Assembly (NCBI GenBank): GCA_022827055.1
Contig: JAJDTR010000013.1
Span: 1 to 64,000 of the forward strand
Direction of reading: 5' to 3'
Source of the DNA: Candidatus Poribacteria bacterium
Lineage (GTDB): Bacteria; Poribacteria; WGA-4E; JAJDTR01
Length of the DNA stretch: 64,000 bases
Shown here: positions 8,698-16,999 of the stretch, in pieces
Position numbering within the stretch: position 1 is the stretch's first letter
How the letters are laid out: each line of letters begins with the position of its first letter
Program-made: the position numbers and the translations under genes
Notes under the pieces: model-generated
Seen by the model: the letters and a program-made list of their open reading frames with translations, nothing else
Databases searched by the model: none
What the model was told of the DNA's origin: nothing

Positions 8698-9672
8698 ATG
8701 CGATTCAAACTGACAGCTAGATTTCTACTGTTTGCAGGACTGTGCGTCTGTCTGACGAGTGACGAACTGTGGTTGAGAAACGCGCTCGCGTCCAACACAG
8801 GTCGAATCGTTTTCTCATCCTTTAGAGATGGCAACTTCGAAATCTATGTAATGGATGCCCATGGAGGGAACCAAGAGAACCTGACAAACCATCCAGCGTC
8901 CGACACCCAACCAGATTGGTCTCCCGACGGGACGAAGATTGCATTCGTTTCCAGTCGAGACGCTGGCCCATCTCAAATCCACATAATGGACGCCGATGGA
9001 AAGAACGTGATTAGACTCACAGACGGACGGGGTGGTAAGATGGAGCCAGACTGGTCTCCTGATGGGCGAAAGATTGCGTTCTCCGTCGACACTCCGGAGG
9101 AAGATCATATCGCCGTGATGGATGCGGATGGAAATAATCTTCAGAAGCTTGTAGACCAGGCGACGGATCCATCATGGTCTCCGGATGGGGGAAAGATTGC
9201 ATTCGTTTCTTGGAGAGATAGAGGCCATGACATCTACCTGGTAGGCGCTATCGGACAGAGACTTGAAAGAGTAACACACGATTTAACGCGTAAATGGAAT
9301 CCATCATTTTCTCCCGATGGAGGACGGATAGCATACGTGGTGCATAAGCACGACGCCCCCGGTCAGATTTATGTGGTGGGTGTGGATGGCAAAAAGCGGG
9401 TGAGGCTTACGCACAATGAAGAGAATAGTTGGGGACCCGCATGGTCTCCCGATGGACGGACGATCGCATATTATGTTATCGTGGACGGGGATTTTCACGG
9501 CGCGATTCACTTGATGACCGCCGATGGAAGATATATTAGGCGACTTAGCCATCATAGCCGTAATGCACGCGATTTTGCGCCTGACATTAGCCCGATAGGA
9601 TTAGCGGTGTCTCCCGCTTCCAAAACAACCACAATTTGGGGTAGGTTGAAGAAACCGGCGTCCAACTTCTGA
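8698..9672 (+). CDS. Secreted TolB-like beta-propeller protein (array copy 5)
   Basis: This 324-residue paralogue carries five SPDG motifs and an MRFKL-type signal with predicted cleavage NALA/SNTG. The start ATG 8698 follows GGGAGGACAAA. The middle (DGRGGKMEPDWSPDGRKIAF, then DHIAVMDADGNN) is shared with the next copy. The C-terminus is IWGRLKKPASNF. It is tightly spaced behind copy 4 and is likely co-transcribed. Like its neighbours it has no catalytic motif and should act in the periplasm or on the surface. Confidence 0.87.
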   Translation: MRFKLTARFLLFAGLCVCLTSDELWLRNALASNTGRIVFSSFRDGNFEIYVMDAHGGNQENLTNHPASDTQPDWSPDGTKIAFVSSRDAGPSQIHIMDADGKNVIRLTDGRGGKMEPDWSPDGRKIAFSVDTPEEDHIAVMDADGNNLQKLVDQATDPSWSPDGGKIAFVSWRDRGHDIYLVGAIGQRLERVTHDLTRKWNPSFSPDGGRIAYVVHKHDAPGQIYVVGVDGKKRVRLTHNEENSWGPAWSPDGRTIAYYVIVDGDFHGAIHLMTADGRYIRRLSHHSRNARDFAPDISPIGLAVSPASKTTTIWGRLKKPASNF

Positions 9673-9815
9673 TAGTTTACATGATTAGCTTATGGACCGC
9701 GAATGTTGACACTGACAGGAATACGGCGAGGTGGGTCATTGAACGACTCTCCAACGTCAACAGCACCGTTATCGGTCATGTTGTTTCTCGCTCGGCACAA
9801 CTAAGGAGAACAAAA

Positions 9816-10784
9816 ATGCGATTCAGACTGGCAGCTAGATATCTAATGTTTGCAGGACTGAGCATCTGTCTGATGAGTGAAGAGCTACGGTTGAAAAACG
9901 CGCTCGCCTCCAACACAGGTCGAATTGTTTTTACATCCATGAGAGATGGCAACTTTGAAATCTATGTAATGGATGCCGATGGAGGCAACCAAGAAAGACT
10001 GACAAACAACCCGGCGTATGACTCCCAACCGGATTGGTCCCCCGACGGAAGGAAGATTGCATTCATTTCCGACCGAGGCGGCGGCCGCACTCAAATTTTC
10101 GTAATGGATGCCGATGGAAAGGACCCGATTAGGTTGACAGATGGGCGGGGCGGTAAGAAGGATCCGGACTGGTCTCCCGATGGGCGAAGGATTGCGTTCT
10201 CCGTCGATGATGTGGTAGATCATATCGCCGTGATGGATGCGGATGGAGATAATTTTGAGAAGCTTGAAGACCAGGCGTTGTATCCATCATGGTCTCCGGA
10301 TGGAACACAGATTGCATTCGCGTCTTGGAGAGACGGGCACACTGAAATTTACGTGATAGGCGTTGACGGACAGGGACGCAAAAGGTTGACGCAGGACTTA
10401 GCAGCTAAATGGAACCCATCGTTTTCTCCCGATGGACGACGGATAGCATACGGGGCGAAGCACGAAGGGTTCTTACAAATCTTTGTGATGGGGGCGGATG
10501 GCAAAAATCGGATGAGGCTTACCCACATAAAAAAGCATCATGCGACCTCCACATGGTCTCCCGATGGACGGACGATCGCATATGATGTTATTGAGGACGG
10601 GGATTTTCACGGCACGATTCACTTGATCGCCTCCGATGGAAAATATATTAAGCAACTTAGCGATGCCCGTGGTGCGCGCGATGGTGATCCCGACATTAGC
10701 CCGCTAGGATGGGCTGTGTCCCCCACATCCAACAAAGTCACAATTTGGGGGAGATTGAAGACACTCACACCCAACCTCCGATAA
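9816..10784 (+). CDS. Secreted TolB-like beta-propeller protein (array copy 6)
   Basis: This 322-residue copy starts at ATG 9816, preceded by AAGGAGAACAAAA. The upstream ATG-like extension lies in the conserved leader and is not needed. The signal is MRFRLAARYLMFAGLSICL, with cleavage likely after NALA. Five SPDG motifs are present. The segment DDVVDHIAVMDADG and the tail ISPLGWAVSP are shared with copy 7, but the very end (IWGRLKTLTPNLR) is not. One blade uses IASDG where most paralogues read MTADG or MTSDG. Role inferred from fold only. Confidence 0.87.
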   Translation: MRFRLAARYLMFAGLSICLMSEELRLKNALASNTGRIVFTSMRDGNFEIYVMDADGGNQERLTNNPAYDSQPDWSPDGRKIAFISDRGGGRTQIFVMDADGKDPIRLTDGRGGKKDPDWSPDGRRIAFSVDDVVDHIAVMDADGDNFEKLEDQALYPSWSPDGTQIAFASWRDGHTEIYVIGVDGQGRKRLTQDLAAKWNPSFSPDGRRIAYGAKHEGFLQIFVMGADGKNRMRLTHIKKHHATSTWSPDGRTIAYDVIEDGDFHGTIHLIASDGKYIKQLSDARGARDGDPDISPLGWAVSPTSNKVTIWGRLKTLTPNLR

Positions 10785-10856
10785 TGTGCGCGATTGTCTC
10801 AATCTGCTAGCCGCCCTGTCGCACGAGGATCTCTATAGGAGTTCTATCGGGATTGG

Positions 10857-10932
10857 CTATCGCATTCGCTATTCACTCACTTGATCGGTCATTATTCATT
10901 CCCTTAATCACTCCTTATCCAGTCGCTTAATC
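10857..10932 (+). repeat. Interspersed TTGATC-type repeat cluster
   Basis: A CTATCGCATTCGCTATTCAC...TTGATC copy is followed by two shorter degenerate units ending TTAATC, spaced about 20 bases apart. They look like decayed tandem repeats of the 3' half of the family. Confidence 0.55.
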
Positions 10933-11045
10933 TGTTAGATTGTGCTTGTGAGGAGATACAGCGCGGTTGCTCATTTAGAGCCTGTTTGAATAGTGATGGC
11001 AATGCCGTATCGTAGCCGCTCTTGGTTTTTGTAGGGAATAACGAG

Positions 11046-11081
11046 GGATTTCTATCGCACTCGCTATCCACTCGCTTGATC
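11046..11081 (+). repeat. Interspersed TCTATCGC...TTGATC repeat
   Basis: A near-consensus copy (GGATTTCTATCGCACTCG, then CTATCCACTCGCTTGATC). It sits between inverted GTAGGGAATA and TATTCCCTAC-like arms (GTAGGGAATAACG upstream, CGTTATTCCCTAC downstream), so it forms the loop of a larger hairpin. Confidence 0.65.
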
Positions 11082-11281
11082 GTTATTCCCTACAGCGATA
11101 TTGACGAATTAGGCGGATTTAATGCACAAGAATCAGTTTCAAGGAGAACGGGGTTGTTGCAAATGGGATTTCAAACAGGCTCCGAAAACCTCGCCAGCGT
11201 CGAGAGTGCCGCCTTACTCATTACTCGCGTTAAAATCAAGTTGCTCTACAGCTCATTTTGTCCACAACAATGGAGGAAACA

Positions 11282-12250
11282 ATGCGATTCAAACTGATAG
11301 GTAGATGCCTACTGTTTGCAGGGCTGTGCGTCTGTCTGACGAGTGAGGAACTGTGGTTGAAAAACGCTCTCGCGTCCAACACCGGTCGAGTTGTTTTTAC
11401 ATCCAGGAGGGATGGCAACAATGAAATCTATGTGATGGATGCCGATGGAGGGAACCAAGAAAACCTGACAAACCACCCAGCGTATGACTCCCAACCGGAT
11501 TGGTCTCCTGACGGAAGGAAGATCGCGTTCGTTTCCAGTCGAGACGGCGCCGCATCTCAGATCCACGTAATGGACGCCGACGGAAAGAACGTGATTAGAG
11601 TAACAGATGGACCGGGGCAGAAGGGGGCTCCAGACTGGTCTCCCGACGGGGGTAAGATTGTGTTCGACGTCGATGATGTGGTAGATCATATCGCCGTGAT
11701 GAGTGCCGATGGTAGGAATCGCAAGAAGCTTGTAGACCAAGCGTTGTATCCATCATGGTCTCCGGATGGAAAACGGATTGCATTCGTGTCTCCGAGAGAC
11801 GGGGGCGCTGAAATTTTCGTGATAGGCGTTGGCGGACAGGGGCGCAAAAGGGTGACGCAGGATTTAGTAGGTAAATGGAGCCCATCGTTTTCTCCCGACG
11901 GACGACGGATTGCATACATGGCGGAGCACAACGGCTTCTTTCAGATCTTTGTTGTGGGCCCTGATGGCAGGAATCCCGAAAAGCTTACGCACAATGAAGA
12001 GCATCATTGGGACCCCACATGGTCTCCCGATGGACGGACAATTGCATATGGAATCTGGGACGGCATCTTGGAGGGAAAACTTCACGGCACGATTCACTTG
12101 ATGACATCCGACGGAATATATCTTAGGCAGCTTAGCCATGGCCGTCATGCGCGGGATTATCAGCCCGACATTAGCCCGCTAGGATGGGCTGTGTCCCCCG
12201 CTTCTAAAACGGCCGCAATTTGGGGTAGGCTCAAAATCCTGTTTGAATAA
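11282..12250 (+). CDS. Secreted TolB-like beta-propeller protein (array copy 7, mosaic)
   Basis: This 322-residue paralogue starts at ATG 11282 after TGGAGGAAACA. The head (MRFKLIGRCLLFAGLCVCLT, LKNALASNTG) is the same as in copy 10 at 17000. The middle and ISPLGWAVSP follow copy 6. The last residues (IWGRLKILFE) and about 60 bases of 3' flank follow copy 1. It thus joins pieces found in three different paralogues. Five SPDG motifs are present, in a propeller of ordinary length. A second ATG inside the leader (11258) was rejected because the ribosome site and signal peptide both favour 11282. Confidence 0.87.
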   Translation: MRFKLIGRCLLFAGLCVCLTSEELWLKNALASNTGRVVFTSRRDGNNEIYVMDADGGNQENLTNHPAYDSQPDWSPDGRKIAFVSSRDGAASQIHVMDADGKNVIRVTDGPGQKGAPDWSPDGGKIVFDVDDVVDHIAVMSADGRNRKKLVDQALYPSWSPDGKRIAFVSPRDGGAEIFVIGVGGQGRKRVTQDLVGKWSPSFSPDGRRIAYMAEHNGFFQIFVVGPDGRNPEKLTHNEEHHWDPTWSPDGRTIAYGIWDGILEGKLHGTIHLMTSDGIYLRQLSHGRHARDYQPDISPLGWAVSPASKTAAIWGRLKILFE

Positions 12251-12305
12251 TAGAAGAAAAAGACATAATTTGGCAATCGGAGCCCCGTTTTCTGTGGGAG
12301 TTCTA

Positions 12306-12434
12306 TAGATCAAGTGAGTGGATAGATCAACTGAACGGACAGTGAGGGGGATAGAGATCCCAACGCGATAGCCCATCCTTTCCTTATTCACTCGGTTGAT
12401 CCTGCTTGATTACTCATTATCCGTTCGCTTGATC
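12306..12434. repeat. Inverted and direct TTGATC-type repeats
   Basis: GATCAAGTGAGTGGATAG (12308-12325) is the family in reverse orientation. CTTATTCACTCGGTTGATC and CATTATCCGTTCGCTTGATC (to 12434) are forward units. The arrangement could fold into a long imperfect hairpin. This is the only place where an inverted copy was noticed. Confidence 0.5.
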
Positions 12435-12500
12435 GCGCTCTACAAATGTACAAAGTCGAGTTTGAAGGAATGCCTCGGAACCGCCAAGAAACAGATAACC

Positions 12501-12713
12501 ATGAGCACAGATACCCATAGTGGCTGTAACGACGAGACAAGCGCGGGTACCATACTTGACCTGCTTCGATTTGAAGTGCTTGATGCCTTTGACCGCGAGA
12601 CCTTCGACGGTGACGCGTATTGGGTGTGGGAAGGGGTGGTTACCGATGCCGGCTGCAAACAGTGGAGGGCAAATCTAAAGAAACTGCAACACATGAACTC
12701 ATCTTCCGCATAA
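12501..12713 (+). CDS. Short hypothetical protein, possible dioxygenase fragment
   Basis: This 70-residue reading frame starts at ATG 12501; an upstream in-frame extension runs through repeat DNA and is unlikely. The middle (ILDLLRFEVLDAFDRETFDG, then YWVWEGVVTDAG) resembles the N-terminal part of phytanoyl-CoA dioxygenase-like proteins, where 'F...DGYxVWEGVLT' opens the fold. The iron-binding H-x-D and distal His regions are absent. It is either a truncated remnant or a small protein of unknown function. It lies in the spacer that splits the TolB array, with no partner gene. No good ribosome site is visible. Confidence 0.4.
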   Translation: MSTDTHSGCNDETSAGTILDLLRFEVLDAFDRETFDGDAYWVWEGVVTDAGCKQWRANLKKLQHMNSSSA

Positions 12714-12863
12714 TAGACTTGTGCAATCTCGAATTTTCACATAGCAAATCTTGGGGTATATACTCACAGACGAGAAAAAATCGCCAAGGTACTACCGTGA
12801 GTCCGATTGATTGACCGGTTTTGCCCTTCCATCATCAACTTCATTTTTACTAAGTAACACACC

Positions 12864-12890
12864 ACATTGCGCTCCTCTGGAGCGCGGGGC
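12864..12890. repeat. GCGCTCC...GGAGCGC palindromic repeat
   Basis: ATTGCGCTCCTCTGGAGCGC forms a 7-bp stem with a short loop. A second copy with the same flank order (…CTATTGA downstream) is at 61924-61948. Confidence 0.55.
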
Positions 12891-12920
12891 TCTGGACATT
12901 TCGCATTCTATTGACATCTA

Positions 12921-12956
12921 AGATCTCTATCGCACTCGCTATTCACTCGTTTGATC
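12921..12956 (+). repeat. Interspersed TCTATCGC...TTGATC repeat
   Basis: Near-consensus copy: AGATCTCTATCGCACTCGC, then TATTCACTCGTTTGATC. It stands alone in the spacer upstream of the glycine-rich repeat protein. Confidence 0.65.
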
Positions 12957-13281
12957 CTCTGGATCGAGGAAAGGACTCCGACTAGCAAGTGTTACTTGCG
13001 GAAAGAATTCTTCCGACAGGGATAATGGTATGCTGCAATTATGATGCGGGATACGACCAACCAAGAAATTAAACTTTTAGGTGATCGATAATGCGGAAGA
13101 TGAGCATGAACTCTGAAGAATCCTCACAAACTTGCTTATACTGTATAATTGGGCTTATCACGTGTAAGTTGGTTTGACGATAAATCATACAATCTCGGTA
13201 TCATCGATCTGGTGTCAGAAACCGGCGAAAAGCAAAAGCCTTTTACTGGCATCTGGCCACTGAATTTGAAAGGAGAATCTT

Positions 13282-13854
13282 ATGCGTAGGAAAGAGGTGT
13301 TGTATGCGGTGATAGGCGGCATCGTCGGAGCAGTTCTGACAATGGCGGTGGGGGCATTGGCTCCGCTGGGGGCGCAAGACGAACCGAAAGACCTTATCGC
13401 GGGGAGGATTACCTGCAGGGAGTTGGACGTGCTTGATGCGAAGGGGAATCTCCGTGCGGGGTTGAACACCTCCGAATTCGGCGGGAGTGTGTTCGTGGTA
13501 GGAAAACTGGGCAAAGGAGCGGAGATGCACGTCACCAAATACGGAGGGGCGGTGTTCGTGTGGGGCAAAGAGGCAAAGGGTGGGGCTGGCATGCACCTCG
13601 ACGGATTCGGAGGGAAGGTGTACGTGGAGGGCAGAGGCTTCAAAGAGGCGACGATGAGCATCGACGAACTCGGCGGTAGGGTGTCCGTGGAGGGCAAAGA
13701 GAGCGACGAGCTCAAAAAGGCGGCGATGAGCATTGAGGGAGATGGAGGAGCGGTGAACGTGTGGGGCAAAGGCGCGGGGGCGAGGATGGGCGTCAATAAG
13801 GACGGCAGCGGCGGTTTTTCCTCGTGGGACGAGAACGGTAATCGTTTGGAGTGA
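13282..13854 (+). CDS. Membrane-anchored glycine-rich repeat protein of unknown function
   Basis: This 190-residue protein has a signal or anchor at residues 1-32 (AVIGGIVGAVLTMAVGALAP). Four or five tandem units of about 25-30 residues follow, with the pattern GGxVxVxGK...(A)xMxxxxxGG. They alternate short beta strands with glycine pairs and suggest a small beta-helix or stacked-strand rod. The tail is SGGFSSWDENGNRLE. ATG 13282 follows AAAGGAGAATCTT. Similar strand patterns, including a D-x-x-G-x-x-R-A-G-L-N opening, occur in bacterial hypothetical proteins often found next to secreted proteins. I do not recognise a named family. It sits inside the gap that splits the TolB array. Confidence 0.75.
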   Translation: MRRKEVLYAVIGGIVGAVLTMAVGALAPLGAQDEPKDLIAGRITCRELDVLDAKGNLRAGLNTSEFGGSVFVVGKLGKGAEMHVTKYGGAVFVWGKEAKGGAGMHLDGFGGKVYVEGRGFKEATMSIDELGGRVSVEGKESDELKKAAMSIEGDGGAVNVWGKGAGARMGVNKDGSGGFSSWDENGNRLE

Positions 13855-14220
13855 GGCGGATGACATCATGAATGAATTGGCAATCAGGTAGGCCAACGCA
13901 CTGGCTGTCAGCGGCGACACAGCGGAATTGGTTAAAGCTGGCGAGTCGGCGAACACACGGCGGGCGTGTCAAAGGGCATTTCAAAGTCTTGGGGTGTGGC
14001 TTGCTGTTCCAGAGAATGCCATCAGGCTTGACCAGTCCGTAGGGTGCGCACTGCGCACCAGCATTTGAAAGAGCAACGGGCGAGAGACTGTATTGTACCA
14101 GAAGCCGCTGGCGACTTTTTCAATCGTCAATCTTAAAGACCAGATGGTTAAAATCTCCCTGGCTATTCTCCATAGCTTGATTGACACCGTTTGCTATTAC
14201 GCTTAAATGTGCAAAGTCCG
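13855..14220. other. Spacer with decayed sequence
   Basis: No gene is supported here. A REP-like palindrome (GGTGCGCACTGCGCACC, 14043-14059) is present, related to those at 24400 and 36283. Short open frames on either strand lack ribosome sites and recognisable content. Confidence 0.45.
14043..14059. repeat. REP-like GTGxGCAxTGCxCAC palindrome
   Basis: GGTGCGCACTGCGCACC is preceded by GTAG. It is a perfect-stem relative of the GGTGGGCAGTGCCCACC unit at 36283-36299. Confidence 0.55.
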
Positions 14221-14250
14221 GCTATGAAACGCGCATCCGACTTCCGATAG
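14221..14250 (+). pseudogene. Residual 3' end of a lost TolB-like paralogue
   Basis: AAACGCGCATCCGACTTCCGATAG encodes KRASDFR-stop, which matches the last residues of copies 3 and 10 (KKRASNLR, KKRASDLR). It is followed by the array's usual 3' flank TTTGCGCGATTGCCTTTTGA. The rest of the gene is gone, so this is a deletion or insertion junction in the array. Confidence 0.6.
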
Positions 14251-14439
14251 TTTGCGCGATTGCCTTTTGAACTATAAATGCTGATAACGAGAACAATTCG
14301 GCGGTGTGGATCATAGATAACCTTGTTAGCGCCGAGGTCGTCATTAAATTATTGGGAGTGCGTCCTAGCAGTACCCGTGCAACCGCGCGTAATGTACGTT
14401 AATTTCGTGCTCATTTTGTCCACAACTAAGGAGGATAAA
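14251..14439 (+). repeat. Array 3' flank plus leader, third copy
   Basis: TTTGCGCGATTGCCTTTTGA (14251-14270) is the flank that also follows copy 2. GCGCCGAGGTCGTCATTAAAT and CTCATTTTGTCCACAACTAA correspond to the leaders of copies 3 and 7. It ends in AAGGAGGATAAA before ATG 14440. Confidence 0.55.
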
Positions 14440-15444
14440 ATGCGATTCAAACTGATAGCTCTATGTCTACTGTTTGTAGGGCTGTGCGTCTGTCTAACGA
14501 GTGTAGACATGCTGTTGAGAGAAGGATTCGCCGCGCCAAACTCGCGAATTGTTTTTACATCCGCGATACATGATCGACGTTGGGTAGGCGTTACCCACTC
14601 CGAAATTTTTGTAATGGAGGCCGATGGAGGCAACCAAGAAAGACTGACAAACAATACAGCACGTGATGTCTATCCGACATGGTCTCCCGACCGGACGAAG
14701 ATTGCGTTTGTATCCAACCGGGACCACGGGTTGCTTCAAATCTTTGTAATGGACGCCCATGGAAAGCACACAATTAGACTCACAAATGGGCCGCGGGAGA
14801 AGGGGGATTTGGACTGGTCTCCTGACGGCAAGAAAATAGCGTTTACTTCATGGGAAGGACAGGATAGGCAGAACCCCCGTGTCATGGTGATGGATGCAGA
14901 CGGAAACAACGATTTCAAGCTAACAGACGGGAAGTCTCCGTCATGGTCTCCCGATGGTCGGAGGATTGCATTCTCGTCCGGCAGAGATTGGAGAGATCAG
15001 ATTTGCGTGATAGGCGTCGATGGAGACGGACTAGAAAAAGTGACACAAGATAGGGCGATCAAGGATACGCCGGCATGGTCTCCTGACGGGAAACGAATTG
15101 CGTACATGGCCTTGCTGGAGAGAGAAACTTTTCAAATCTATGTGATAGGGGTGGATGGGAGAAATCGCAAAAGGCTTACCCGCAAGCAAGAGAATCATAT
15201 GGACCCTACATGGTCTCCCGATGGGCGGCTGATCGCCTATGTGTGGTCCCCGGACATTTTTGTAAACCCCCCGGCAAAGATTCGCTTGATGACCGTCAAT
15301 GGAAAATATCTGAAGCAACTTAGCGATGACCAAAGAGGGAACGATTATTACCCCGACTTTGGCCCGGTTAGCCTAGCTGTGTCTTCCGCTTCCAGCAGAA
15401 TCACAATTTGGGGTAGGTTGAAGACACTCGCGCCCAACTTCTGA
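14440..15444 (+). CDS. Secreted TolB-like beta-propeller protein (array copy 8)
   Basis: This 334-residue protein starts at ATG 14440 with an excellent ribosome site (AAGGAGGATAAA). The signal is MRFKLIALCLLFVGLCVCLT, with likely cleavage near EGFAAPNS. It and the next gene form a sister pair. Both have a WDGQDRQNPR-like insert (TSWEGQDRQNPR here), a DIFVNPxAKI insert and five SPDG motifs. They differ in signal type and first blade, where this one has a longer loop (IHDRRWVGVTHSE). The C-terminus is IWGRLKTLAPNF. Function inferred as extracytoplasmic binding. Confidence 0.87.
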   Translation: MRFKLIALCLLFVGLCVCLTSVDMLLREGFAAPNSRIVFTSAIHDRRWVGVTHSEIFVMEADGGNQERLTNNTARDVYPTWSPDRTKIAFVSNRDHGLLQIFVMDAHGKHTIRLTNGPREKGDLDWSPDGKKIAFTSWEGQDRQNPRVMVMDADGNNDFKLTDGKSPSWSPDGRRIAFSSGRDWRDQICVIGVDGDGLEKVTQDRAIKDTPAWSPDGKRIAYMALLERETFQIYVIGVDGRNRKRLTRKQENHMDPTWSPDGRLIAYVWSPDIFVNPPAKIRLMTVNGKYLKQLSDDQRGNDYYPDFGPVSLAVSSASSRITIWGRLKTLAPNF

Positions 15445-15590
15445 TAGTTTGCGCGATTAGATTATGAACTTGGATTTCTAATGATGGGGGAGGCAAGCCA
15501 CGGGTTGAGTCATTTAAACCTCCCCGGCGTCGAGAGTATCAATATCAACCACGTTGGTGCTCATTTAACCTATAACTAAGGAGAATAAAA

Positions 15591-16586
15591 ATGCAATTTG
15601 GACGAAAGTTCGCGGCGTTTATCGGATTAACCTTGCTGCTATCAAGTGCGGAGTTTTTGTTGAGGAACACACTTGCCGCGCAGAACGCGCAGATTGTTTT
15701 TTCAACTACGAGACATGCCTACACCGAAATTTATGTAATGGATTTCGATGGGGGCAACCAAGAAAGACTGACTCGCAATACGGCGTATGACAACTATCCA
15801 ACATGGTCTCCCGATCAGACGAAGATTGCGTTTGTTTCCAACCGAGACCGCGAGTTGCTTCAAATTTTTGTAATGGACGCCGATGGAACGAACCCAATTA
15901 GATTGACAGATGGACCGCGGAGGAAGGGGGATCTAGACTGGTCACCTGACGGCAAGAAAATTGCGTTCACTTCATGGAATGGACAGGATAGGCAGAATCC
16001 CCGTATCACCGTGATAGATGCGGATGGAAACAACGCATTCGAGTTAACCGACGGACAGGAACCGTCATGGTCGCCCGATGGTCGAAGGATTGCATTCGTA
16101 TCCGGGTTCGATTGGGAAGATCAAATCTTCGTGATTGGCGCTGACGGAAACGCGCTTGAAAGAGTGACGGACGACATAGCGATTAAAGCCACGCCGGCAT
16201 GGTCTCCTGACGGGAGACAAATTGCCTACATGGCCTTGCTGCAGGAAGAAACCTTTCAACTCTATGTGATGGATGCGGATGGTGGAAATCGGGTGAGGCT
16301 TACGCACAAGCCGGAGCATCATATGGACCCCACATGGTCACCGGATGGACAACTGATAGCCTATGTGTGGTCCCCTGATATTTTTGTAAACCCGCTGGCA
16401 AAGATTCACTTGATGACCGCCGATGGAAAATATCTGAAGCAACTTAGCGGTGACCACAACGGGAACGAATATTATCCCGATTTCAGCCCGGCCGGACTAG
16501 CAGTGCCCCCGACCGCTGTGTCACCCACGTCCAATGTATCCACGCTATGGGGTAGGGTGAAGACACGCACGCCCAACCTCCAATAA
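15591..16586 (+). CDS. Secreted TolB-like beta-propeller protein (array copy 9)
   Basis: This 331-residue sister of copy 8 shares the inserts TSWNGQDRQNPR and DIFVNPLAKI and most of the last four blades. Its signal peptide is the other type (MQFGRKFAAFIGLTLLLSS) and cleavage is likely after TLAA. ATG 15591 follows AAGGAGAATAAAA. The tail has a small duplication (AVPPTAVSPTSN) before LWGRVKTRTPNLQ, so the WG motif is kept although the linker is lengthened. This copy shows clearly that signal peptide and body have been recombined independently. Confidence 0.87.
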   Translation: MQFGRKFAAFIGLTLLLSSAEFLLRNTLAAQNAQIVFSTTRHAYTEIYVMDFDGGNQERLTRNTAYDNYPTWSPDQTKIAFVSNRDRELLQIFVMDADGTNPIRLTDGPRRKGDLDWSPDGKKIAFTSWNGQDRQNPRITVIDADGNNAFELTDGQEPSWSPDGRRIAFVSGFDWEDQIFVIGADGNALERVTDDIAIKATPAWSPDGRQIAYMALLQEETFQLYVMDADGGNRVRLTHKPEHHMDPTWSPDGQLIAYVWSPDIFVNPLAKIHLMTADGKYLKQLSGDHNGNEYYPDFSPAGLAVPPTAVSPTSNVSTLWGRVKTRTPNLQ

Positions 16587-16630
16587 TTTGCGCGATTGCC
16601 TCAATCTGCGTAGCCGCCCTGTAGCACGAG

Positions 16631-16665
16631 GATCTCTATCGCACTCCTTATCCAGTCGCTTGATC
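16631..16665 (+). repeat. Interspersed TCTATCGC...TTGATC repeat
   Basis: GATCTCTATCGCACTCCTTA, then TCCAGTCGCTTGATC. In the sister block at 10857-10932 this position is expanded to several units, so copy number differs between otherwise duplicate blocks. Confidence 0.65.
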
Positions 16666-16761
16666 TGTTAGATTGTGCTTGTGAGGAGATACAGCGCGGT
16701 CGCTCATTTAGACCTTGTTTGAATAGTGATGGCAATCTTGGTTTTTGTAGGGAATAACGAG

Positions 16762-16797
16762 GGATTTCTATCGCACTCGCTATCCACTCGCTTGATT
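16762..16797 (+). repeat. Interspersed TCTATCGC...TTGATT repeat
   Basis: Matches the copy at 11046-11081 except for the final base. It is also enclosed by inverted GTAGGGAATA / TATTCCCTAC arms. Confidence 0.65.
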
Positions 16798-16999
16798 GTT
16801 ATTCCCTACAGCGATATTGACGAATTAGGCGGATTTGACGCACAAGTATCAGTTTCAAGGAAAACGGAGTTGTTGTAAAAATAGGTTTTCAAACCGGCTC
16901 TGAAAACCTCGTTAGCGTCGAGAGTGCCGCCTTAATCGCCAATCGCGCTCAAAATCAGTTTCTCTGCTTCTCATTTTATCCACAACAATAGAGGAAACA

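Larger units (their letters stand above)
10785..11281 (+). repeat. Duplicated spacer/leader block, copy 1
   Basis: This 497-base spacer has no convincing gene. It is largely repeated at 16587-16999: CTGTTAGATTGTGCTTGTGA, GAGATACAGCGCGGT, CTTGGTTTTTGTAGGGAATA, GCGATATTGACGAATTAGGC and CCAGCGTCGAGAGTGCCGCC all recur in the same order. In both places the block leads into a paralogue with the same signal-peptide coding sequence, so spacer and gene head were copied together. Members of the TTGATC repeat family lie within it (10857-10932, 11046-11081). A TTCCCTAC / GTAGGGAA inverted pair brackets the second one. Confidence 0.7.
12714..13281. other. Spacer without a recognised gene
   Basis: This 568-base stretch holds a palindromic unit at 12864-12890 (ATTGCGCTCCTCTGGAGCGC) whose close relative lies at 61924-61948, and one TTGATC-family repeat (12921-12956). 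The remainder is AT-richer. It includes TATAAT-like runs near 13144, but no convincing -35/-10 pair for the downstream gene. AAAGGAG at 13269-13275 serves the gene at 13282. Confidence 0.5.
16587..16999 (+). repeat. Duplicated spacer/leader block, copy 2
   Basis: This repeats 10785-11281 in order, with an internal deletion of about 80 bases near 16650 and scattered substitutions. It contains two TTGATC-family repeats (16631-16665 and 16762-16797). It leads into a paralogue whose first 110 coding bases nearly equal those downstream of the first copy. No gene is present. Confidence 0.7.

Noticed and set aside
13243-13956. 237-residue antisense open frame over the glycine-rich repeat protein
   Set aside because: Repetitive composition mirrors the repeats of the + strand gene, which has a good ribosome site and signal segment.
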